Shown here: in pieces, positions 47,275 to 63,986 of the stretch | Numbering within the stretch: position 1 is the first letter of the stretch | Layout: the number at the start of each line of letters is the position of its first letter | Source: Nymphaea colorata | Taxonomy: Eukaryota; Streptophyta; Magnoliopsida; Nymphaeales; Nymphaeaceae | Direction: 5' to 3' | Assembly: GCF_008831285.2 (NCBI RefSeq) | Contig: NC_045138.2 | Span: 20,681,934-20,745,933 of the forward strand | Length of the DNA stretch: 64,000 nt | Position numbers and translations under genes: made by a program | Notes under the pieces: model-generated | Seen by the model: only the letters and a program-made list of their open reading frames with translations | Databases searched by the model: none | Told to the model about the DNA's origin: nothing

Positions 47275-48781
47275 ATAAGTAGTCATTGGGTTCTAATTCA
47301 AATAGTTCAAGAACCAGTTCGACCCAAATGAGGAACTAACTTGGATCTGAACCAAATTAGACATGATCACATTTAATCGAGCCAAGGCCATTTTATATAG
47401 GTTTCATAAAATGAAAAAACTAGCGTTGGGTAAGCCTTTGGTTTGGACTCACTTTGGATATCATAAGTTCTAAATAAAATGCAGACCCATCTAGCGGTCG
47501 GATCTTGCCAATCTTGAAACGAAATCAAATCTGAGTGACAAATTCTTCTAGTTCCTATTGGTCTCCACTGCGGATATTGGGTAGTCAGTCTTCCAATATT
47601 GGTTAACAAGGTAAACACATTTGTTGAACATGAGATATTTGGTCGCGAAAAGTGTTTTTTTACAGAAAATTAAATCACTGTTGAACCAACCCTCTTTCTC
47701 CAAAAGATCGTTGCCAATTTTCAAATTCGGACTCAGTTTATCCATCTAATCGTAGTAACTATAGTTGGATGAACAAAAGCACCAATATGAGTTATATCCT
47801 ATATGAATATGAGAAGATAAAAGATAAACTATGTGGCTATCTTTATTTAGCTTGGATCTAAGCTTCAAGGTATGTTGAGATCACTAAGGATCTCATATCC
47901 AAGAATATGAGGTCTAGCCCCTCATCCCATCAGACCCCAGATCTGAAGTTTTTGCTACTTTGCGTGGACCTGAAATCCACTAAGCTAAACTCTGCTCTGT
48001 TAAAACAGTGAGTCCTGCAAAGAACGGATTTTATTTCAACCCCGGAATCTGAGATCTGATGCTATCAAACATGGTGTCTCTCCTAGTGTGAATTTTATAT
48101 CAGCCTTTGATATCCAGTGCTATCAAACTCCATTTAAATGATTTTATTTGGTTCTAACATGTGAAGGCAAAACCAAAAAAGTAACAAACATTGCCTGCCT
48201 CTTCAACCTTTTTCTCTCTTCTATTAGTTGGAAGTGTATTCTCCAGCCAGCCGATACAATTTGTTCAAATTTTCCTGAACCTATTTTTAGATTGCAGTGA
48301 TATTATTCACAAAGTAAAACATATTAGGGTCCTAATTATTGGTCTTTCTATTTTAGTGACAGAAACAGAATATTTTATAGAAAGGAAAAAGCTCATGGAA
48401 GGATTACTTTAATAAAGAAACCAAGGTAATTGAACGCAAATAATAATCTCTAAGGGAGTTGACCCAACAGACAGGGTGGAGGCTGATCAAGGATTTCAAA
48501 AAGGGAAACATTGTTGTGACATTGGCAGGGGCGGGATCCAGGCAGGCTTTGTATTATAAGAGGAAGAAGGGTTTGGGTAGAAATTTCGGCCTTCAGCCAG
48601 GAAGCAGTAGGTCTCGCCTGTTCACCCGAAAATTAAAGGCAACTGAGCACCCCTGAAAATTAAAGGCAATTAAGCACCAATATATCGCTCAAGCAAATCA
48701 AACCATATTTGTTGAGAGGTTCTTCAGCAGCTTTGGTTTAGTTATAGAAATTCATCCACATAACTTTCCGTTGTCCATAAA
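47275..48781. other. Spacer, no gene recognised
   Basis: Frames are short. Several ATCT/AGATCT-rich phrases (for example GATCTGA and CAGATCT) recur. Nothing resembles a domain. Confidence 0.45.
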
Positions 48782-48981
48782 CAGGGATAGAGTCAGAAAT
48801 TTTTCATGAGGGGGCTAAGTTAAAGTTTCTAAATTTTGACTAGAGCTAAAATATCATTTTTCAAAATTTTTATATAAAACAAGTAAAATTTTCTAAAATT
48901 TAGATGTAATTTTTTTTTTAAAGTTTCTTTTTTTGAGATTGGGGCAGGGCTCAAGCGGGCCCTACCTTAGTTCAGCCCCTG
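48782..48981. mobile_element. Small element with CAGGG/CCCTG ends, 200 bp
   Basis: It begins CAGGGATAGAGTCAGAAATT and ends TTCAGCCCCTG, an imperfect inverted pair, with AT-rich DNA between. This matches a dispersed plant repeat type with CAGGGGCGGAGC-like ends. Related right ends occur near 42900 and 53900. No clear target-site duplication. Confidence 0.5.
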
Positions 48982-49401
48982 TGATGAGAAGTCTATCTTG
49001 TTTTTCCTGTAAGTGTTTCAATATCCGTTACGTATCGTCCATACCGTGGGAAACCAAAACAATTTCGGCTTGACACAAACCCTAAAATATTAACATTTTG
49101 TGTTATTTTAAGATATTTAATAATTAAATTTTTAACATGAGAAAAACAAAAAATAACCGGATACAGGCTGGGCCAGCAACCGGAAGCAGTATCATCAAAG
49201 CCGATCAGAGTGCTGACAATCCTGGTTTCCACCTTAGATGCAGTTGGCAAATGCAACTGCATCATCAAAACCGTAACTCATGAACCTTACGATGTTCAGG
49301 TATGGCTTGAATTCTCATGCATGTTTTGGGGAATGCAGTTTATCACTGTCTGAGAAAACCAAAAAAACAAGCTCTGCTTTCTAAAGTTGCTTGGGTTTGA
49401 T

Positions 49402-49522
<121 letters not shown>

Positions 49523-49767
49523 TACATATTTTTATTGAAATAAAAGTATGTGTAACATAGGCAAGAATGAAAAAAACTTGGACGGGGGAAAAGCAAAGCA
49601 CTAACAAAGGGAAGAAGGTGAGGAACAAGATGATGTTGAAGGATTGTGATTTCACTCACTGGGACAAAGTGGTTGCCGTTTGCAGTTCAAACTTCTCGCG
49701 GGTCTAGTCCATCTCCATCAACTCCTTGGCACAGCAGGACCTCTCACCACCAACATCTCGACGCACC

Positions 49768-50157
49768 ATGAATCCTCTGAACAAGAGAGCCTTTTCCAGT
49801 GTGGGATCTGATGCCTCTGGCCGCACGCCTCAGTCACAATTCTCTGCAATCTTCACTCTCTGCAGCAGCCATGTTATGTACAAATTTGCAGAGTGCCCTG
49901 ATAAAGGACCTCTGGCCATGCAAACCATAGAAGTAGTAGAATCCAAATGGGCTGAATACATCAGGAAATGTAGGGAGCCTGAACAAGGGAAGGCTCTGTC
50001 TTTAGTCCCACAGCTCCTAGCAGAGAAAGCACAGGCCGTTCGTGCACCTGTAGTACCTAACAGAGTTGACAGGCTTTCTGCAAAGACAGCAGCACACTGC
50101 AAGGAATGGGCAACAAACACCAAGTTGACACCAGCAGAAGGATGTGGTCGGAGATGA
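49768..50157 (+). other. Unassigned 129-codon ORF in a locally GC-richer patch
   Basis: ATG at 49768 opens MNPLNKRAFSSVGSDASGRT and the frame runs to TGA at 50155. A middle portion (VESKWAEYIRKCREPEQGKA) reads like ordinary protein. The frame is also open upstream to about 49726. Base composition is clearly less AT-rich than the neighbours. I do not recognise a domain. It may be a gene fragment or a processed pseudogene. The next 350 bases remain GC-richer but break the frame. Confidence 0.3.
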
Positions 50158-50563
50158 AAGATGAGTGGGACGAGTAAGCGTGGGAAATGAGGACAGTTGT
50201 GTGCCTTCCTTATGGGTTTGCCTCAGAGGGGCGTTAGTTGGTTGTCTTGATGCCCTGCCAGCATTTAATGTTGGGGCCGCCTCTGGCTTTCCCATCTGAG
50301 CCAACGGGATATGGAAGGTGGCTTGAGATAGTTCGTTATGAGATGGATGGAGCTAGGAAAGGCGGCGCATGGCCACCATCCATCAGCGCCTTCCACCCTC
50401 AACTTGAACAGCTCACTGCTGTCCCACACACTCAAAAGATCGGCTAACTCTCCGGCGGCATCCGCATGTTCTTCTTATCCGATAGCGTTGGCACTATGCT
50501 CTACCGGTTCTGTAATGAGGTCCCTCAGATTTCATTTCCACTTCAATATCAAACTACCCCTCC

Positions 50564-50564
<1 letters not shown>

Positions 50565-50654
<90 letters not shown>
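50565..50654. repeat. CT/TA compound microsatellite, about 90 bp
   Basis: About 22 CT units run directly into about 23 TA units. Confidence 0.97.
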
Positions 50655-50658
<4 letters not shown>

Positions 50659-52299
50659 TAGGCAATGAAACAGTACTTGATCAAAAAAATATGTACCAGG
50701 TTGGTTTGATTAACTTATCAGTTCCAGTTGACTAGACTAAACTTGATTCAGCTTAGTAAGTTTTTTTTTAATATTATTTTTATTAATATATATATATACA
50801 TATAATGTTATATATATTTTATTATAATTAATTATATTTATATATGATTTTATATTAAAAATATATTTTTATTTTAATCAAACTCAAGCTCAGGTTTGGT
50901 TTTAAATGTCAAGCCAAACTTGGCCACAATCACGAGCTATGAACCAGCAACGAGCTATGAACCAGCTCGATGCCTAGGCCTATCATGCATGTTAAAAATT
51001 TTGCCAACAAAATAAAAAACTAAGTGTGAACCTCATGAGGTTGAGGCTTAGTATCACTATTACGAAACATAAACATATGTCAAATCCTTTTTAGAATGAA
51101 GCAATAATATAAGGGTATAGCGATACCAACAGGTCACAGCTTGAAATAATACCAAATAGTTAGTCCAGTCACCAGTGGCCATGTCAATTAAATGAAGTTC
51201 CTCTTGCATCCTTAGTTTGGGGTTGATCCACTGTAAAAGTACACCAATAAGTATTAAATTTTGAAAGCCCTTTGAGAGGTTGACACAACAATGAAGTAGG
51301 GGTTGGTTGGTGGCGTTTTGAATTCTTGCTGTAAAATGGGGTCATTAACGTGTAAGTTGAAGCATTGTAAATGCGGTACTCGAAAACAAAGAAAACAAGC
51401 TCAATCGATACCCTAAAGAGATGATAGATTGGATGAAAGTTTCAGCTCTCTTCTAAACAATACGACGAAATACTCCATCTGCTCACTTAAAAATATCAAA
51501 TTTTGAATGTTTGCTTTGAATTGAAGGAAAAATGCATGAGCCAGTTTTAATTCTGTATTCCACATTTGACGATCGTTCGTATGGTCGTATAAGCATTTGA
51601 ACACGAGTCCTTATAAAAGGTCATTAACGTGTCCGTGCTTGAGCATATTCCAACATCATCTGGTGGTGGTAGTAATGGACAAATGACGTCACGAGTTGAA
51701 TTTACTACAAAAACATGGTTCATGAGCCATCTGTTGAACAAAGTCAAGGTGTTCACCCTAGAATTAACTCTTTGACATAAAAACGCAGTGTAAATAGAAA
51801 GAATGAAGGGTTGACACTACTTGGTTTTAGCAGGGCAAAAGGCCATCGACAGGGTCAGTCGATCACTCCACTAATTTCTGCTATTTTTCGGCCTCGGCCT
51901 GCACGAAGGGTTGATGCCACGAAAGTCAAACCAAGAATTGACCTTCTACCTGGTCCGATCAACTATTCTTAACTAGGCCACTACAACCAATCTTTGCTAA
52001 GACGTGGACCCTGGGTATGGAGTTCGTGACATTCTCCAATTTGTTGATTCCAAGTCCATCAATCCACCGAGTCAGGTCGGCAGTGGCCGAAATTAATGTT
52101 GGATCGACTTTGGCGGGTGGGTCCCCCTACTGCTTTTTGGATGAAGGGGGCGTACGTATAACGCGGGTTCATGGCGACCTTTTCAAAGGATTGGCCCATT
52201 AGCTGATCTGGCTCCTACCAAGATTCTTCCTCAGCCAAAAAGATAAAGTTTCTTATGGGTGCATTAGTTTATTCCAACCTAATTCCATCTATTATGATT
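50655..52299. other. Spacer, no gene recognised
   Basis: This is AT-rich with short frames. GAGCTATGAACCAGC is directly repeated at about 50934-50966. The tract 51840-52200 is less AT-rich but has no recognisable coding content. Confidence 0.45.
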
Positions 52300-52580
52300 G
52301 ATATGATCTTAAGAGTGAGTTGAGAAGCATATATTAAGTTAGCCATCTTTTTACTTAAATAATGCTTTTAAATAATACAAAAATGAACAGCGGCTCTTAT
52401 AACATCAAAACTTTGATAATAGAAAGATCAATTCCTTTTACAAAAATAACTTGAACTAAAACATGGTTTATATTAAATTAGTGATTATAAACACATTAGA
52501 AGGTTCACATTTTGTTTTAAATATTTTTTAGCACAGATTTAAGTGGTCTGGGTTCATCCCTCACCCAATTTATCGGGTAT
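52300..52580 (-). repeat. Dispersed repeat, copy 2 (inverted)
   Basis: Reverse-complement relative of 43035-43315, about 9 kb away. Moderate divergence with small indels. Confidence 0.8.
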
Positions 52581-55317
52581 ATACCAACCACAAATATATG
52601 TATATATCGCCTTTCTTGGATTTTGATCTTTTTGCAATTGAAAGAGGTTGACAGTCCAATATCAAAATCTGTTCAGATCGCACAACAAAATACATTAGAA
52701 GTCGATTGAGATCAGATCCTACACGTACGTTAGAACTTGACAAAATCCACAATCCAGATCCCAACAATTCGCAGCCCTAACTTTAATAATGTTCTGGACC
52801 AGGCCAGCCAGATAATATGTTGGGCCCACTCTCGGCTCTATTAGTTTTTTTTTTTAAAAATAATAATAATGTATATATATATTTTTATTATTAAAAATAT
52901 TTTTATATTTAAAAATTTTATTATATATTTAAAAATATTTTCTTTACTTTAATCGAGTCAAACCTAAGCTTTAAATATGAGGTCCGAACTCAAGCTCGAG
53001 TTTCCAACGTCCAACCGACCCCGGCCGGACTCTTATCGGCCGGCCGACCTGATGCTATGGTTATATGGAAAGTGCAAAAGCAAAAAACCACAGGGACGAA
53101 GTCCGAATTTTTTTTAGCAACGGTGAATAATATTTTTAAAATTTGAACACTTGCCGAGTTTTATTCTGAAGAAATTTTACATAAGTCAAATTAAAATTTC
53201 AAAAATATAAAGTATTTTTTTTTTCGACCGAGTAAAAGTTCCCTCGATCTTGTGCCCATGAAATGAGGAAGATTTTGTATACACAAGTTGTGCCATGTGG
53301 TCTGTTCTAGTCCTAGGGCGGAATCTATCTCCTAAACTTTATTGTACCATCCCATCTTTTAGATTATATTAGGCTTTCTTCTTTCCGATCAATCCTTCTC
53401 CTTTTGAAAAATTGATATGCTCTCTCCTACCTTGTAGAAATTGAAAAATTCACAACTACTCTCTATTCAACACTTTCAAATTGATGTTTTTTTTTTTTAA
53501 AGGTTTGGTTATATAAGCTGCTCCTTTCTAAAGAAACCTAAAGAGAAAGAAGAGATAACTTAAATAAAAAAAAAAGTAAAGTACTTTTTTGGAATAATCC
53601 ATAAACTCCTTTGGCTGAAGTCTAAATATGGTATGTTGTTATCGGACGAGCTTGAGAATTAATTCTATCACCCAAGTGAGAGTTGAAATCTCTCTCCTTT
53701 CCAACCTACAAAAAAAAAATTTCTTGGTTAGAGCCAAACTATAGTTCCAAAATTTAATTAACAGACACGGAAATATGATTTTTCAAAGAATTTATATAAA
53801 TTAAGTTATAATTTTTTAAAATTTAGATGTAAATCTATTGTTTATTATTATTTTAAATATGAGAAGGAACCATGGCCTTTGCTTATGCCCTTGCCCTTTA
53901 CCTTTAAGATACAAAGCTGTGTCAACACCCACCAAGTGATGAGATCTCCATCTACTTCAACTTTGTATTTAGAGATTCACCATTTTTTACAATATAGAAA
54001 CATAACCCCTCATGAATCTAACTAGAGATTTATCTCATAACGCCTATTTGAGCTAATGATAATAGATAAAATAAAGATGGATTCGCTTTTTCAGGTGAAC
54101 GGGGTTTTCCACCGTTCAGAAAAAGCCGAAGGCACCACCAGACCTCTTATCCTCCTAGGGCACAAGGCCTACTTTCGGTGCATCAAAGTGTCACCTCCAT
54201 CATGCTTCAACTTATACATCGATGGCCCCTCTTTTACAATACAGAAGGTGAGACCACTGTCATTCGAAACGGGACCGCCTACTGACTTCCGTCGTAACCG
54301 TTGATTCAACCCCTTTGGAATAAGATGACTTTTCCTTTCAAGGTGGAGCGAATAATATATGGAATATTTCTTAATAGTGACTTAGATGTGAATGAATTTG
54401 TCAAATGACTATTGGTGAGTGAAAAATTGGAAAAAACCAATTTCTTGAAAACAAAAATTTTGATTACCCGCTATCCTTTCGCGATGCTTATCAAGACACA
54501 ATGAAGCATGATTGGGTGTTGAGTCTCAAAATCTTGCAACGAACAACAAAGTATACAAAAAGCTGAGACTGTTTCGCCTAATGAATAACACGACCTAACA
54601 ATTGAAATATTACAAATAAGCACCCGTGTTAACAAAGTGATTTATCCTTTGTTTCCTTGACCAAGTGCTGGCCATTGGCAGTACCATTTCGATCTACCAT
54701 AATTTTGAAATTAATATTTTGCTTAGTTCAGCCTTATTTCTGAGATCCTTCTGCAAGAAGTACAAGAATATATAGCTCTCCCATTTCTTAAGTGGTGCAT
54801 CTCTCTCTATCACTCTTTGTGAAAATAGAAACAGAGCTCAATAATTCAGAAAAGAGTAGCGCTATTAAGTATGTGATTTTTAGGGGGTGTTTGTTAATTG
54901 TATCAATATACCGACTCTACTTTAAAAATCTACAAAAATGTTTTTTGAATATGCCACAATTTTCGTTGTTTTGATTAAAGGTAGAAAGACCTATCTTGTA
55001 GTGAAGTTTGCATGAGAATATGCTCTAATTTTGAAGTAGATGCACACTGATATATTGCCAAGCTATCACTTAATGAACATGTCTTTGGTGGCATAAAGAG
55101 AAAGTACAAGTAAATCTCCATTTAAGTAGTGCGAGCTACAACCACATGAGTCATAAATGATCTACAGTCTTCACTTAGGAACATCCCCGCAATCCAGCAT
55201 GTCATCAAACATGAGAGAGATAACTTGATCTCTCCCCTTAGGTAGCATCACCAATTCTGCTAATGTATCAATTCTCATATACCAACAATCACAATCACAG
55301 AGCCTTGAGGGGCCGTT
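52581..55317. other. Spacer, no gene recognised
   Basis: This is AT-rich. A CGGCCGG cluster lies near 53022-53048. The plus-strand frame 54056-54304 (MDSLFQ in the latter part) is open for 82 codons and less AT-rich than its surroundings but unrecognised. Confidence 0.4.
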
Positions 55318-55642
55318 AGGGCTACACAGCAAGTCGAGTCAACTCGCGCTCAACTTAAACTCACTCAAAAAAACTCGGCTCGTGCTTGACTCGTTTATAA
55401 ACGAGTCAAGCTCGACCTTACAATGATACTTGAAAGGATAAACAAGTCGAGTTTGAGTTTCGAGTTTCAGGATCTGGACTTGTTCATACTCGACTCGATT
55501 CGCAAACCGGTACACTATATAATATTGTCAAAACCGGTTTCACAAGTTATATTAGGTACATGAGTTACACAACTTAATGCTTACATGAGTTGAACGAGTT
55601 AATGCCTAAATGAGTTAAACTGGTTGAGTTTCAGCAACCCTA
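55318..55642. mobile_element. MULE-like MITE, 325 bp, 9-bp target-site duplication
   Basis: The termini AGGGCTACACAGC and GCAACCCTA form short imperfect inverted repeats. The nonamer GGGGCCGTT flanks both ends (55309-55317 and 55643-55651). The body carries GTCGAGTCAACTCG- and AACGAGTCAAGCTCG-like motifs, similar in style to the element at 41518. It is therefore probably the same broad MULE-MITE class. Non-coding. Confidence 0.85.
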
Positions 55643-58600
55643 GGGGCCGTTTGAGAGCAATAATATTTCTTAGATGCATTGAATACATTAAAACTGCTCT
55701 ATTTTTTTGGGTAGATGCGAACCATAGTAACATACTTTTACTGTTCCCAACGGCCCCTAAAAGTGCAATGCAAAGTCTAAAATAATTGGTTTAAAAAGGC
55801 ATATTGCTACAACTTTGGCCAGGGTAGAGCCACTTACATAATGTAAAACACTTTAAGAACATCTTTTTTTTTAGCTCGGGAGATGCTTACTTATAATATG
55901 TTATCCGTTAGGCGTGTATTCGCAATTAGGTGAAAGGTTGAGAATATTCGTAAAAAAGAATGGAGCCATAAGCCATTCGTCATTCACGCGGACGGTAGAG
56001 GCCAGCGAGGTCGGTCTTGGATTTCAAAGCTCATTGTTTCCATTGATGGTTTTGTCAAAAAGTTCCACTGGACTTTCGCTTTGTGAATATTTGGAAGTGA
56101 ACGGTTCAGAACTAAGTTTGCAGGTGCCCTCGAGCTTAAAAATAATGGGTTGGTGGGGATTTTAGTGAGAGAAACATCACCTAAGATAAGAGAGGGAAAG
56201 AGAGAATCAGAGAGAGAAAAAAAAAGAGATTTGTCGATGATTCAATACAAAAGCTTGTTAGGAGGTTCTAAGTAAACTGATCTTTACTGTATACTTGTTC
56301 TATCATGTATCTGAGATCTGTAGTGATTTGAGATCAGATATAAGATCACCCTCCATGTTAAATCTACAGTTTTTTTTATATGTAAGGTGGATCTAAGATT
56401 CATTTACTGAGATCAAACTGAAGATCTTTTAAAATGCACCTTTCAACACAGTTTCAGATGTTATATATGAGGTTATCAAATACAATCTTAGTTAGTATTT
56501 TTGGATGAATAATTCTAAAGGTGTAGAGTTTCTTTTGATGCATCGAATCGGGGAAGTGACACTTATTCACCGTAGCCAGTTGTAGTTGTTCCTTATTTAA
56601 TGACGGAGGCCGTAAATGATCTGTGCTTGTCTATCAAAAAATTCTGCTCACATGTTGCTGTCTTAAATGCAGAAGTCCGAACAGCTAACATGCAATAAAT
56701 ATTTTGACCTAATCATTGAACTTGCAGGTTTTAACTTTTATGGCAACTTACCTAATCAAAATGTGTGATGGAGCTGACCATGTGCCTTAGTATATATATA
56801 TATATATAACAACAAAAGTCATTCCGCTATCTAATTAAAATCATGATTAAGAAAAAAATAAAAAAAATAAACATTTTTCTTATTTAGTATTATATATATA
56901 TATATATTATAATAGAAAACTACCAAGTTTGAAGGTTTTCAACTGCACCTTGGTACCTTTCACATTCTCAGAATTAAATTTAATGGTCACATTACAGCCA
57001 CCGTGTATATAACTTTTTTGATGACTAAGAGTGAGCCCTGACTACCAAGTCTTATGGTGTTCAACTTGACACCTTTCACATTCTGCAAACATTTAAAGGT
57101 CGAGCTATTTGACTTGATTCAACGGTATAAATATATACTTTAGTCGTGATTGAAAAGCAATCGATCAACTTGTATTTGTGTTTTGCCTCCCTAAAAAAAA
57201 AAAAAAAAACTGATCTGACGGCCTATGAGGAGTTTTTAGACGTTGATTTTTCATAGGAAGAACCTGATACATATGTAAGAGTCTCCTTGAATGGAAAACC
57301 GATCTCTACTAATGCAATTATATATATCACACTTATAAATTCAATTTCAAAAGTAAACAATTACAATTAAGAAATTTAGATTGCATGTCAACAATATATA
57401 TATATATATATATATTATATGTTAACTTAGTCATTTTTTACTTTAATCCAGTGTTTAAACTATAGTTGGCTCGCGAATTGCAAGTTAGCTTGAATTGCTA
57501 GAAAACCTGGTTACAAGTCAAGATTGGCCTGGTTCGCTCTTGACTTGGCGTGACTTCGCTTGAGCTCGGACTTCCTGGCTCGCCCGATCGAGTTGATGAG
57601 TCAACTCGTTGAGCCGATCATTTACTGATCCAATTCTAAGTCATTGGTTTACCAATTATGGTCAAAGTAAAAAAAAAAAAAATATTGCTTCTATCTTCCT
57701 AGTGAAATGTGATTGTCTTATGAGATTTTTTTGAGGAAAAAAAGTCTCGTTGCTGACTTTTATCCAGGTGCATCAAACGTACCCTAGTACTCCAATCATG
57801 CTCCATCACATTCTCATGGCTATTTTTTTTAAAAAAGAAAAAGAAATCGAGAGAAAGATCTAGAGAGAGAAAGAGAGATTGAGCAGTACGGATGGACCCA
57901 ACAACCAAATCTAGGTGTGGTATTAGTTTGCCTTTGTGGTCAAGTTCCACGGAGGACTTGGAAAAAATGCTGCCCCCTCCTTCAAGTTTGAGGTCAACAG
58001 AAGATGGTGCCAAACAATCCTCGCCGGTTGCCATGAACCTTCCCCTTGCCTCTTTTCTTCTCTCCCAAAGCAACACCAACCACAGTTTTGAGTTTTCGGC
58101 TCTCTCTTTCTCACAGACTAAGGCAATTCTTGAACCAACGTGTTTGCTCCGGCTAGGTTTGAACAATCTAGTGCCAACTAACCAAGACTTGTCTTGCTAG
58201 CCAGAAAATTTAGATCCTTCAAATACACAATCAAATGATTAAATGGCAATAAGCAAATGAACAGCATCAATATATGAATCAAATGGTTCGGGAAAACCAA
58301 TATGTAAATAAATAGATTTTTGTGAGATTGTGAGGGCAACTGCCCTCACAGACCCATATGTGCTACATTATGTAGAATTATTCCCACTGAGAAGGTCTTA
58401 TAATGTCAACAAATTTGAAGGAACACATTTTTATTTGTTAAAAGATAAGAAATGGATTGTGTTTCCATCTCCAGCACACAGAAAGATTTTCAGATTTTTG
58501 GAGAAATTTAGGAGAAAGATTGATTGGAGCAATTTTTTGCTTTTTCTTCTTCATTTCATACCTTTAGTTTCTTTTCTCACCATCTTTTGCATGTTGGGAC

Positions 58601-58746
58601 TTAGAAGTCTAAAAGTTTCACATGGGCTTTTTGGTTTATTTTAAAAAGATCTGGCATCAAATAATTTTGTTTCGTCACTTTCATTTGATTCCGTCAATTT
58701 CATTTGACTCTGGTTCGGGTTGGTGCCCGGAATTCATCAGAATTGT
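55643..58746. other. Spacer, no gene recognised
   Basis: TA microsatellites lie at about 56795-56808, 56891-56906 and 57393-57415, and an A-run at 57193-57209. The plus-strand frame 57892-58200 (MDPTTKSRCG..., 102 codons) and the frame 58330-58644 are open but unrecognised. GACTTGGCGTGAC-like sequence at 57490-57610 resembles sequence at 63280-63350. Confidence 0.4.
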
Positions 58747-58876
58747 TTTCCATTTTTAATCACATTTTCAATCTGATTGCTTCATTTGTTTTCTATTTTT
58801 AATCACATTTTCAATGTGATTGCTTCATTTGTTTTCCATTTTTAATCACATTTAAAATCTGATTGCTTCATTTGAC
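58747..58876 (+). repeat. 43-bp tandem repeat, three copies
   Basis: The unit TTTTCCATTTTTAATCACAT...GATTGCTTCATTTG is repeated three times with a few substitutions. Confidence 0.92.
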
Positions 58877-59111
58877 TAGATCTGGCCCCATGTCTAAGTG
58901 ATCCGTGCCCAAATCCAGTTCAATTGGTCGAAATTAGTCCTGCAAACTCCTTGGCTTCAACGGTAAGACAACGAAATTGAACAAGTGTTTGAAGAAGATA
59001 TCTAGGAGGCCTCGTCTTAATTAGAACGGAAAAGCAAATTGCCAGATCTTTCTTTTTCTACTATTTTCGTCACTTCCCTACCAAACTGATCTCCGACCAC
59101 GCTGACACGTA

Positions 59112-59460
59112 TTGCGGCCGGAAAAAATGGCCGGAAAAGATTGGAGGGAGAAAGTAAAAAGGGGGGCAAAACAAAAGGAGGGTAAAAGACGAGGAGGAAA
59201 TGCGGAAAGTGGAAGAGTCCAACGGAAGAGTCGTACCAAAAGAAAAGAAGAGCAAAGAGAAATTGGAGAGGGAAAGAGAATGAGAAAAAACTAGAGAGAG
59301 GGAGAAATAACGACAGACATGTAAACAAGAGAGAGAAATCAGAGAGAGGAAAAGGACGCGGGACAGTACATAAAAAATTAGAGGGAAGTTAGAGAGAGAA
59401 ACGAATGAATCCGAGAAAGGGCGTGTAAACAGGAGAGAGAGGGAGAGATGCATAAATAAA
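59112..59460 (+). promoter_or_regulatory. Purine-rich region just upstream of the BSK start
   Basis: About 350 bases on the plus strand are strongly G/A-biased (GAGAGAG and GGAGAAA runs) and end 65 bases before the BSK ATG. GA-rich leaders and GAGA-type promoter elements are common in plants. I could not place a transcription start. The long minus-strand frames here are a by-product of this bias. Confidence 0.4.
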
Positions 59461-59525
59461 AGAGAAATCCTGGTGTGTTTTTTGTTTTTCCCGAGCAATC
59501 GACGCACGCAGACCGATCGAATAAA

Positions 59526-63023
<3,498 letters not shown>

Positions 63024-63519
63024 TAATCTCTCCCTCTTTCTTTCTCTGTCAATTTTTTTTTTTTACCTCAACTAATTAAAATGGTGGATGAGAAATTTAG
63101 GTCAAGAAACTCAATTTTACAGTATTACAAATGCAAATCTAGCATTTTGAATATGTTTCTGCCTGATTTTATTCTATTATGATCTTCTCAGCTAATGTTG
63201 CAGTATCCATAGCTTCTTATGATTTATGGTGCAAAAACCAATATTCTCTTTCTCCTGGTTTTAAAAGCCAATGACTCAATAGCCGATTTGGAGTGGGTTG
63301 ACTTGTGACTTGCTGGGTCAACATAGTGACTTGGCCTGGTTTTCACAACTTCATTTTTATGTAAAGTATAGTTATATTTTATAGATATGATAATACTGTT
63401 TTTTAATTGGTTATAATATTGATATTATCATATGCACTATGTATAATAATTTACATATATGTACAAGAATGTATTTTTAGTAACAGCTTTACTAAAACTG
63501 TGTTACTAGCATATGTAAG

Positions 63520-63603
63520 CTATGTCACATAGGTACGGGTACGGGTGCTGGTATGGGTACTGGTTCGGCCTATTTTCAAAAAACCTGGGTACGAGGGTAT
63601 GTA

Positions 63604-63648
<45 letters not shown>

Positions 63649-63986
63649 CATAAAATAGGAATTCAAAGAAAATAGCACATTCATGATTCAAAATTTATAG
63701 TTTCTAAAGAAGAAACTATTGAAAAAAATATGAAAACACAGCTTTGTATGTGTTTCCTGGGTGTAAATGGTGTAAAGAACAAAACTGAAACCATAAATTT
63801 TGGATAAGAAAGGACTCGGTCAACTTTGATCGAGTCTTAAATTGGACAGATACAGTCCTGGGTACGTTGACCGTACCCGGTACTGTTTGACCGGTACCCA
63901 AGAGGTACCCAGGACAGTACCAGCACCAGTGTCGTACCTGGCTGGTACGGGTACGCTGCCTTTACAGCAGTACCCATGTGACAAAG
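63520..63986. mobile_element. TIR transposon, 467 bp, with 8-bp target-site duplication (intron 3 of BSK)
   Basis: The ends CTATGTCACAT and ATGTGACAAAG are inverted repeats with one mismatch, continuing as GGTACGGGTACGG-type repeats. TATGTAAG flanks both sides (63512-63519 and 63987-63994). It belongs to the same family as 26536-27502, inserted in the opposite orientation judging by the shared GACTCGGTCAA-TTTGATCGAGTC phrase. An internal TA microsatellite lies at 63608-63647. Non-coding. Confidence 0.9.

Noticed and set aside
57892-58200. 102-codon frame starting MDPTTKSRCG
   Set aside because: No domain recognised, and an equally long frame exists on the opposite strand; kept only as a note in the spacer entry.
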